Assembly (NCBI GenBank): GCA_011390035.1
Contig: JAABTE010000117.1
Coordinates: forward strand, 1 to 7,853
Length of the DNA stretch: 7,853 nt
Direction: 5' to 3'
Origin: Desulfobacteraceae bacterium
GTDB taxonomy: Bacteria; Desulfobacterota; Desulfobacteria; Desulfobacterales; JAABSP01
How positions within the stretch are numbered: the first letter of the stretch is position 1; each line of letters begins with the position of its first letter. The notes below the pieces were generated by a model, which was given only the letters and a program-made list of their open reading frames with translations, was not told the DNA's origin and searched no databases. A program made the translations under genes and the position numbers. Positions 1 to 4,932 of this stretch are shown one piece after another.

Positions 1-1
1 C

Positions 2-1201
2 GGGGGGGCCGGCATGATCTTTGCCGAGTACATTCCGGCCTCGCCCGAGCCGTTGCGCATCGTCGTTTCAGACACCCTCGGCAACGCCACCCACGCCCGC
101 GTCCCGGTTGTGGAGTATTTGGATCCATCGGCCCGACCGGACGCCGCCGCCATCCCGAAGCCCTTTTTCGGCACGCCCCGCGGGCTGGGAAGGCAATCGC
201 CGGAGGCGCGGCAATCGGAAGAGGGGCAGCCGCCGAGTGCCGCCCCTGAAATCCGCATCGGCGGCCTTGCGGAAAACCAGGAAACCTACCTGGACCAGGC
301 CCGATTCTCCGGATGGGTCCGGGACGACAGCGGCATGGCGGATCTTGCCGTAAACGGCCGCTCTATCCTTGGGCCATCCAGGGGCGCCATGATCTTCTTC
401 TCCCATGGAGAGATCCTGGAGCCCGGCCCCAACCCCATAGTCCTGACCGCCCGGAACGCCTACGGCCGATCGTCCACCCTGTCCATCGCCGTCCACCGCG
501 TCCTCCCCGATGTGCGGCGGGCGGCCGCCCGGCTGGGCGTGGCGGTTCTTCCCTTTACCGCCACGGCGTCTACTGCCACGGCGGCGCCCCTGGATTCTGA
601 AATGGGGCCGGACCCGGCCAGATCCCTTCAGCTCGATCTTATCCGGGCGCTGCGGCAACAAGATCGCTTTCGGCTCATCGACCCAATGTCGATGGATCGC
701 TCCGGGCGGCGACCCGCCGCCACCGATCTATCCCCCGACGCCGCGGTAGGCGCCGACGCCATCCTCCGGGGCGAAATTCGCCCCATGCCCGACGGCCTTT
801 CCATCACGGCCCGGCTCGTGGATGCGGAAACCGGTCAGATTCTGGCTGAAAGAGCCGCATTCGACGACAATCGCTCCCACTCGGCTCTTTCCACCATGGC
901 CGACCATCTGGCCGCCGGCCTTGTCCAGGATTTCCCACTTAAAGCGGGCCGGGTGATGATGGTGGATGGGAACGACATCCTCACGGACCTGGGGTCCGGC
1001 GAAACGGCCCTCCATCGCCGCCTGATCCTCTACCGGGAAGAACCGGTCCGCCACCCGGTCACCGGCGCTTCCCTGGGTGCGCGGACGGTGATCCTGGGCC
1101 GCGCCCGTGTCACGGAGGTTTTGCCGGACATGACCCGCGCCCGCCTGGCGCGAAGAGAGGCCGGGACTATCCGGATCGGCGACCGGGCGATCCCCGAATA
1201 A
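2..1201 (+). CDS. CsgG-like / FlgT C-terminal-like envelope protein, 3' part (5' end outside window)
   Basis: The reading frame is open to the left edge, so this is the C-terminal part of a longer protein. The first in-frame ATG (14) has no Shine-Dalgarno and is probably internal (residues below are numbered from it). Residues 1-35 look like the end of an Ig-like beta-sandwich (RIVVSDTLGN). A Pro/Ser-rich linker follows at about 38-78, then a second Ig-like module at about 79-162 (FSGWVRDDSGMADLAVNG, NPIVLTARNAYG). Residues 172-307 resemble a CsgG/TolB-N-type domain: a strand LGVAVLPF, a helix with LIRALRQQDRFRLID, then ADAILRGEI and ITARLVDAETGQIL. Residues 308-388 resemble the FlgT C-terminal SH3-like domain (NDILTDLGSGE, HPVTGASLG, GRARVTEVLP). 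Family knowledge suggests a periplasmic or outer-membrane-associated role. Signal peptide and N-terminal domains would lie upstream. The fold calls are from motif reading only, and the precise function is unknown. Confidence 0.75.
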   Translation, partial: GGAGMIFAEYIPASPEPLRIVVSDTLGNATHARVPVVEYLDPSARPDAAAIPKPFFGTPRGLGRQSPEARQSEEGQPPSAAPEIRIGGLAENQETYLDQARFSGWVRDDSGMADLAVNGRSILGPSRGAMIFFSHGEILEPGPNPIVLTARNAYGRSSTLSIAVHRVLPDVRRAAARLGVAVLPFTATASTATAAPLDSEMGPDPARSLQLDLIRALRQQDRFRLIDPMSMDRSGRRPAATDLSPDAAVGADAILRGEIRPMPDGLSITARLVDAETGQILAERAAFDDNRSHSALSTMADHLAAGLVQDFPLKAGRVMMVDGNDILTDLGSGETALHRRLILYREEPVRHPVTGASLGARTVILGRARVTEVLPDMTRARLARREAGTIRIGDRAIPE

Positions 1202-1363
1202 GAAGCCGGAAGAAAATCAGCAACCTATAATATCGCGGCATAGCTCTTCAAACGGCACCTTAAGAACTCGAAACACACAGGTTATTTGTATGATGGAATA
1301 AAACGGGGTTCCGGAGGCGATCTCCGGAACCCCGGCTGGCGGGAGGGGACCTTCGGAAGGCCC
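1202..1363. other. Convergent intergenic region
   Basis: This gap separates the plus-strand CsgG-like gene from the minus-strand zinc-ribbon gene. It contains the minus-strand terminator at 1296-1334 and a small dyad at 1346-1363 (GGG, a bulged A, CCTT, loop CGG, AAGG, CCC) just after the stop of the minus-strand gene. I see no U-tract hairpin oriented for the plus-strand gene, so its transcript may end by Rho or run into the antisense region. Confidence 0.5.
1296..1334 (-). terminator. Intrinsic terminator of the zinc-ribbon gene
   Basis: A perfect 13-bp inverted repeat pairs 1304-1316 with 1322-1334 (CGGGGTTCCGGAG and CTCCGGAACCCCG) around a 5-nt loop. On the minus strand the stem is followed by the short T-rich run GTTTTATTC. 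It begins about 30 nt after the stop codon of the minus-strand gene at 1364-1627. On the plus strand no T-run follows the stem, so it should work for minus-strand transcription only. Confidence 0.85.
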
Positions 1364-1627
1364 TTAGAGGCGCTTTTGGCTGTCGCACACCTTGCACCGC
1401 CACCCCACGCGCACGTTGATCTGCCGCAGTGTGGACAGGCAAAAGGGATTGGTCCAGGAGCGGACCTCATCCCAGATGGTGTTTTGTCCGCACTGCGGAC
1501 AATAGCCTTCCGTTGTTTCGACTCGGCAACTCGATGCGGACACGGATGCGGTCATCGCATTCAGGTCTCCCTTCCCGGAAAACGGCCGGGGCGGCATCGC
1601 GGGGCCATGGGTGTTGACTTGAAACAT
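1364..1627 (-). CDS. Small zinc-ribbon protein, 87 aa, function unknown
   Basis: The start is set at the ATG ending at 1627 because AAGGAG lies 5 nt upstream. The frame could extend to a TTG at 1705, but those upstream starts lack a usable ribosome site. The protein has a polar, proline-containing N-terminus (residues 1-40), then two CxxC knuckles, C43-P-Q-C46 and C78-K-V-C81, 31 residues apart. This is the layout of a single treble-clef or zinc-ribbon fold. Cysteines 34 and 63 are extra. The C-terminal segment INVRVGWRCKVCDSQKRL is basic. There is no signal peptide or membrane segment, so it is probably cytoplasmic. It has its own terminator and lies 335 bases downstream of holA, so it is probably a separate unit. 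I do not recognise the family. Binding of nucleic acid or protein is only inference from the zinc ribbon. Confidence 0.75.
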   Translation of the reverse strand: MFQVNTHGPAMPPRPFSGKGDLNAMTASVSASSCRVETTEGYCPQCGQNTIWDEVRSWTNPFCLSTLRQINVRVGWRCKVCDSQKRL

Positions 1628-1632
1628 CGCTA

Positions 1633-1638
1633 CTCCTT
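1633..1638 (-). promoter_or_regulatory. Ribosome binding site deciding the zinc-ribbon start
   Basis: AAGGAG on the minus strand lies 5 nt before the ATG at 1625-1627. It is the strongest Shine-Dalgarno in the neighbourhood and rules in favour of the 87-residue product over the longer in-frame versions. Confidence 0.85.
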
Positions 1639-1703
1639 GGAAATTGCTGGGACGGTTGTTTTCAAAAAACCACATCGCTTCTTGACTCGTCATCTCCTGA
1701 TCC

Positions 1704-1736
1704 AAAAAACATGCAACAAATATGCAAGAAACATGC
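1704..1736 (-). repeat. Three tandem 11-bp repeats upstream of the zinc-ribbon gene
   Basis: On the minus strand the units are GCATGTTTCTT, GCATATTTGTT and GCATGTTTTTT, back to back. Each shares GCAT-TTT-TT, and they differ from each other at one to three positions. The 11-bp period is close to one helical turn, so the GCAT cores face the same side of the DNA. The array lies 77-109 bases before the start codon, where a regulator site or promoter element could be. The regulatory role is inference. Confidence 0.6.
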
Positions 1737-1925
1737 GAGAATACAGATCGGTAAGCGCCGCGGCTCCGGGGATCGGCGAGGGGGTTGTTCGGAATCCCGT
1801 GGGCTGAAAATAGATCTGTTATTGCGGATGGTTAAATAGAGAACTGCCCGATATCACAAAGGTATTTTGAATATCAGAAGGTATGATTCCGGAAAAATCC
1901 GAATCAGAATCAGCAATACCGATTC

Positions 1926-1963
1926 AAAAGGCGGGGGACGGTTTTAAAAAGCGGGGGCCGTTT
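1926..1963. repeat. Two-copy direct repeat of period 20 at the holA stop
   Basis: Copies at 1926-1943 and 1946-1963 match at 15 of 18 positions and share AAAA, GCGGGGG and a CG before TT. On the minus strand this gives two CCCCCGC-T-rich blocks just after the holA stop. It has no good stem-loop of its own, and its function is unclear. Confidence 0.45.
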
Positions 1964-3570
1964 CAATTGGCCGGTCCGTCGGTCATGATGCGCAGCAGGG
2001 CGATCTCCAGGATGCGGGCCTGGGGCTGGCCGGTGGATTTCATGGCCACGTCCGCCTCGCCGAGGATGGAAAGGGCGGACCGAAGCCGGTCGATGGGGTA
2101 ATTGGCGGCCCGCTGGGCCAGCAGGAAGACCGGATAGGGGCTCTTGCCGCCCCGCAGGATCGTCAGGTCGGTGGTCGAGGCGCCCGCCTTGCCCGATGAT
2201 TCGGATTTGCCGGATGATCCTGCCTTGCCCGATGATCCGGTTTTGCTGGATGATCGGGCCTTTCCCGGTGCCTTTCCGCCGGTCGAGCCGTCGGCCTTGG
2301 TCGAGCGGTCGGCCCTGGATGAGCCGCCGTCCATGGTTGACGCATCGACACCGGTTGACGCCCCGGCGCCGGAGGCGGCCGCGTCCCATTCGGCCATGGT
2401 CTGCGTCAGGGATTCGTCATGGTCCCGGATGGCCGGCATCACCGCCTCCTGAAACCGGTCATAGGTCATGCCGGGCCGCCAGACGGAGCCGGCGGGGCTT
2501 TCCAGGAAGGCTTTCATCACCAGCAGCCGCCGTATCTGGTTGGCCACGGCGGCCAGGATGGGAAAGCCCGAAAAGCCGGAGTCGAGCAGGGAATTGAGGG
2601 CCAGGAAGGCTTCCACGGTCTTGCGTTGGGCCACGGCGTCGGTCAGCTCGAAGATCGGGTCCGTTCGTGTGCGAGACAGGATGGCGGCCACGTCCTGGGG
2701 GGTGATGACGGGCCGGTCCCCCACATAGTCGGCCAGCTTTTCCAGGCCGGCGGTGAAGGTGCGCGGATCGAAGCCGATGCGGTCCACCATGGCCTTGAAG
2801 GCGGCGGGGGGCAGCTTTTTTCCGGTTTCGGCCATCACCCGGTCGGCCCGCTCCCGCAGCACAGCGTCCTGGGCCATGCGGTCCGCCTTGCGGGTGCCGG
2901 TTGGCACGGAGCAGTCGATGACGGCGCCGGCCGAGGCGATGGACTTGTACAGCGCCCACCGTTTGTCCACCAGGTCGGTGGTGATCATCAGGTGATGGCC
3001 CTCGGGGAAGCCGGCCTCCACCGCGGCCTTGAGCTGCTGGGTGTGGTCCTCCGGCGGCCGGGGGGCAAGGTTTTTTTCCTGGCAGAACCGGATGATCTCC
3101 CCCAGCCACTGGTCGCCGTCCGCCACGGCGTCGGCCAGGGCCGCGTGCTTGCGGATGGTTTCCGGGGCGGCTGCTTCGGCCAGCCCCACGCCGGCGGCGC
3201 CCAGAAAGCCGAGGAAAAAGCGGGCCGCCTGGGCCGGGTTCTTGTCATTCCAGGCTTCCGCGGCCTTTTGCGCCAGCAGCCCGTGGTCCTGGCGGGTCAT
3301 GAAGATCCGCGAATCGGGCAGCACCACCACACGGGCGCCGGGGGTGAATGAATAGGTGTTGACCTGGCCGAGGGCCGCGGGCACGGAGTCGTCCGGGATG
3401 GTCTCCACGTTGAAGCCCCGGTTGGCGTCCGGCAGGATGGCGCTCACCAGTCGGTCCAGCGCCGACTTGACCAGGGCCTCTGCGCCGTGGATCAGGTAGA
3501 TGGGCGCGAATCCCTTGGCGGCGGCCGATTTCAGGTGCCGGTCCAGATCCTTTTGCAGGATCTCAGCCAC
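1963..3570 (-). CDS. holA: DNA polymerase III subunit delta
   Basis: Delta is the clamp-loader subunit that opens the beta sliding clamp within the delta-tau/gamma-delta' complex. The 535-residue product starts PIYLIHGAEALVKSALDRL (23-41), the usual delta N-terminus with a degenerate nucleotide site. Residues 191-232 hold the conserved GHHLMITTDLVDKRWALYKSI and DCSVPTGTRKADR region. DPIFELTDAVAQ (304-315) and the helices to about 357 start the C-terminal collar domain, which ends in SPYPVFLLAQRA and LRSALSILGEADVAMKSTG. Family members are usually about 340 residues. The extra length comes from a spacer in the first domain (about 110-165) and a repeat-built linker at 398-469. The start is a GTG whose first 8 nt overlap the end of lgt, with only G-rich sequence before it, so translation is probably coupled to lgt. 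It is the last gene of the ileS-lspA-lgt-holA cluster. The family call is secure; the linker is the odd part. Confidence 0.93.
   Translation of the reverse strand: MAEILQKDLDRHLKSAAAKGFAPIYLIHGAEALVKSALDRLVSAILPDANRGFNVETIPDDSVPAALGQVNTYSFTPGARVVVLPDSRIFMTRQDHGLLAQKAAEAWNDKNPAQAARFFLGFLGAAGVGLAEAAAPETIRKHAALADAVADGDQWLGEIIRFCQEKNLAPRPPEDHTQQLKAAVEAGFPEGHHLMITTDLVDKRWALYKSIASAGAVIDCSVPTGTRKADRMAQDAVLRERADRVMAETGKKLPPAAFKAMVDRIGFDPRTFTAGLEKLADYVGDRPVITPQDVAAILSRTRTDPIFELTDAVAQRKTVEAFLALNSLLDSGFSGFPILAAVANQIRRLLVMKAFLESPAGSVWRPGMTYDRFQEAVMPAIRDHDESLTQTMAEWDAAASGAGASTGVDASTMDGGSSRADRSTKADGSTGGKAPGKARSSSKTGSSGKAGSSGKSESSGKAGASTTDLTILRGGKSPYPVFLLAQRAANYPIDRLRSALSILGEADVAMKSTGQPQARILEIALLRIMTDGPAN
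2170..2367 (-). repeat. Degenerate 18-bp tandem repeat, about 11 units, within holA
   Basis: Units repeat every 18 bp. Plus-strand examples are TTGCCCGATGATTCGGAT at 2189, TTGCCGGATGATCCTGCC at 2207, TTGCCCGATGATCCGGTT at 2225, and TTGGTCGAGCGGTCGGCC at 2297. The block at 2186-2221 also matches 2222-2257 at 31 of 36 positions. It encodes hexapeptides at HolA residues 402-467, in order: AGASTG, VDASTM, DGGSSR, ADRSTK, ADGSTG, GKAPGK, ARSSSK, TGSSGK, AGSSGK, SESSGK, AGASTT. Ser or Thr holds positions 4 and 5 in nearly all units. The sequence predicts a flexible, charged, disordered linker. The last four units are the most alike, which suggests the most recent expansion there. Confidence 0.85.
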
Positions 3571-4384
3571 GCCCGCCCCCGCTGCCCTTCCGATGGCCGA
3601 TGGCGACTTCGCCCCCGCTGCCGTTCCGATGGCGGATAAAGCCCCGGATCAGCATGACGACCGCCATGGCGGCCGCGGTGATGCCGATGGCCTGGGAGAC
3701 GGACAGCGCCCCCAGGATATGCTGCCCCCGGAAATCCCCCCGATAGATCTCGATGATGGACCGGGCCAGGCCATACACGAGCACATAGAGCCAGAAGATC
3801 TGGCCGTCGAAGCGCTTCTTCTTCCGGACCGACCACAGGATGGCGAAGATGGCAAGGTTTGACAGGGCCGAGTAGATCTGGGTGGGATGCAGGGGCACCC
3901 GGGTGGGGGCAAGGCTGTCCGGATGATAGAAGGAGAAGGACCAGGCCACATCGGTGACCTTGCCGTAGCAGCATCCGGCGAAAAAGCAGCCGATTCGGCC
4001 CAGAAAGTGGCCGAAGGCGATGCCCGGGGCCATGATGTCCGCGGTTTCCCATCCGGGCAGGCGATAATGGCGGATATAGACGAAGGCCACCGCCATCGCG
4101 CCGAGGAATCCGCCGTAAAAGACCAGCCCTCCGTTCCAGATACGGAAGACCTCCACCGGGTCCCGCAGAAAGGCGTCCGGCGCCGTGATGACGTAAAACA
4201 GCCGGGAGCCGACGATGGCCGCCAGCAGGGTGAAAAAGCACAGGTCGGTGATCCGATCCGGATTCCGGCCCAGCCGCCGGGCCTCGGCCTTGGCCAGGGT
4301 CATGCCCATGAAAAAGCCAAGGGCGATGAAAAGTCCATATGTGTAAATGGCCATATTGCCGAATCTGAATAAAACTGGGTGCAT
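3563..4384 (-). CDS. lgt: Prolipoprotein diacylglyceryl transferase
   Basis: Lgt is an inner-membrane enzyme that moves the diacylglyceryl group of phosphatidylglycerol to the lipobox cysteine of prolipoproteins, the first step of lipoprotein maturation. The product has 273 residues and several hydrophobic segments. Motifs are IYTYGLFIALGFFMG near the N-terminus, WNGGLVFYGGFLG (83-95), the signature GHFLGRIGCFFAGCCYG (125-141), PLHPTQIYSAL (174-184) and ARSIIEIYRGD (207-217). Tyr90 stands where E. coli has His103, a variant I recall from other bacteria. The start ATG lies 7 nt after the lspA stop, preceded by the SD-like AGGTG. The 3' end overlaps the holA GTG by 8 nt. The last roughly 23 residues are a Gly/Ser/Arg-rich tail made by a short in-frame duplication. 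Lgt works directly before LspA in the pathway, so the two adjacent genes are functionally matched. Confidence 0.96.
   Translation of the reverse strand: MHPVLFRFGNMAIYTYGLFIALGFFMGMTLAKAEARRLGRNPDRITDLCFFTLLAAIVGSRLFYVITAPDAFLRDPVEVFRIWNGGLVFYGGFLGAMAVAFVYIRHYRLPGWETADIMAPGIAFGHFLGRIGCFFAGCCYGKVTDVAWSFSFYHPDSLAPTRVPLHPTQIYSALSNLAIFAILWSVRKKKRFDGQIFWLYVLVYGLARSIIEIYRGDFRGQHILGALSVSQAIGITAAAMAVVMLIRGFIRHRNGSGGEVAIGHRKGSGGGRG
3575..3637 (-). repeat. In-frame duplication at the lgt 3' end (36-bp period)
   Basis: Two 27-bp blocks (3575-3601 and 3611-3637) match at 25 of 27 positions and are separated by 9 bp, giving a 36-bp period. They encode the related tail units RHRNGSGGEVA and GHRKGSGGGRG after the last membrane segment of Lgt. 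The copy nearer the end lies directly upstream of the holA start and forms the G-rich sequence where its ribosome site would be. Confidence 0.8.
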
Positions 4385-4391
4385 CCGTCAC

Positions 4392-4919
4392 CTATTCGGG
4401 AAGCTTGTTGAACAGCACATGCAGGGCGAAGACGCACACCCCCACCGTGATGGCGCTGTCCGCCACGTTGAAGGCCGGCCAGTGCCAGCCGCCGAGGTGA
4501 AAGTCGAGAAAATCGATCACCCGGCCCAGGCGCAGCCGGTCGATCAGGTTGCCGATGGCCCCGCCGAAGATCAGGGCGAAGGCGGCAAGCAGCCACGGGT
4601 GCGTCTCGGGGGTGTTCCGATGGAAGACCAGCACGATGGCCGCGGCCACCCCGGAGACGAACAGGAACAGAAACCGCCGCAGGAGGGGGCTGCCGTCGGC
4701 GAAGATGCCGAAGGCGCCGCCGGGATTGCGCAGATGGGTGATGTTGAAAAAACCGGGGATCACCTGGATGGTCTCGTACATGGCCAGCAGGCGGGCGATG
4801 AGCAGCTTGCTGATCTGATCGGTCAGCGCCACCGTTCCGGAGATGGCGGCCAGGCGGAAGTTTTTTCCGCCCGGCCTGAATGATGCCCGGCAGGATGACC
4901 AGAGGGATGACAGGCCCAT
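4392..4919 (-). CDS. lspA: Lipoprotein signal peptidase (signal peptidase II)
   Basis: LspA is an inner-membrane aspartyl protease that removes the signal peptide from diacylglyceryl-modified prolipoproteins. The 175-residue product has the usual four hydrophobic segments (about 22-45, 68-73 with flanks, 83-100 and 109-125, and 154-171). Family motifs are TDQISKLLI (33-41), NITHLRNPGGAFG (59-71), GGAIGNLIDR (119-128), RVIDFLDF (133-140) and FNVADSAI (150-157). Asp136 and Asp154 are 18 apart, matching the catalytic pair D123/D141 of the E. coli enzyme. The assigned ATG is 13 nt after the ileS stop and has no good Shine-Dalgarno. The first roughly 20 residues are hydrophilic and poorly typical, so the exact start is uncertain and expression may depend on coupling to ileS. 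The lspA-to-lgt gap is 7 nt. Confidence 0.95.
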   Translation of the reverse strand: MGLSSLWSSCRASFRPGGKNFRLAAISGTVALTDQISKLLIARLLAMYETIQVIPGFFNITHLRNPGGAFGIFADGSPLLRRFLFLFVSGVAAAIVLVFHRNTPETHPWLLAAFALIFGGAIGNLIDRLRLGRVIDFLDFHLGGWHWPAFNVADSAITVGVCVFALHVLFNKLPE

Positions 4920-4932
4920 GGGAATTAAACCG

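Larger units (their letters stand above)
1628..1962. other. Intergenic region between holA and the zinc-ribbon gene
   Basis: This 335-base gap is more AT-rich than its neighbours. Reading with the minus strand from holA, it contains a G/C-tract direct repeat at the holA stop and an imperfect dyad at 1885-1905 (GATTC-GGA against TCC-GGAATC with one bulged base and an A/T loop). It then has a GC-rich stretch at about 1750-1805 without features, three tandem 11-bp repeats at 1704-1736, and the leader of the zinc-ribbon gene. A promoter for that gene is expected here, but no hexamer pair was convincing. No clear intrinsic terminator follows holA. I see no tRNA-like or other RNA gene. Confidence 0.5.

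Noticed and set aside
1226..1231. TATAAT on the plus strand after the CsgG-like gene
   Set aside because: No -35 element lies at suitable spacing and no plus-strand gene follows.
1286..1807. 173-residue plus-strand frame opposite the zinc-ribbon gene
   Set aside because: It crosses the terminator hairpin and the promoter-like region and has no ribosome site, while the minus strand has a strong one with a zinc-ribbon layout.
1910..2389. Minus-strand frame with GR-rich and IIGQGRIIRQ-like repeats
   Set aside because: It is another frame of the same holA repeat array, with no conserved flanks.
2144..2452. Plus-strand frame with LPDD-type repeats
   Set aside because: The 18-bp array is a multiple of three, so it reads as a repeat in every frame. 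The holA frame continues with conserved sequence on both sides and this one does not.
2419..3351. 310-residue plus-strand open frame opposite holA
   Set aside because: It is an antisense shadow of holA with low-complexity Gly/His-rich composition and no start signal.
4112..4120. Tyr90 in Lgt where E. coli has the important His103
   Set aside because: The FYGG form is found in many Lgt proteins, as far as I know, and the rest of the signature is intact, so I do not treat it as loss of function.
3531..4391. 286-residue minus-strand frame overlapping lgt
   Set aside because: It is an out-of-frame shadow. The lgt frame carries all the family motifs.
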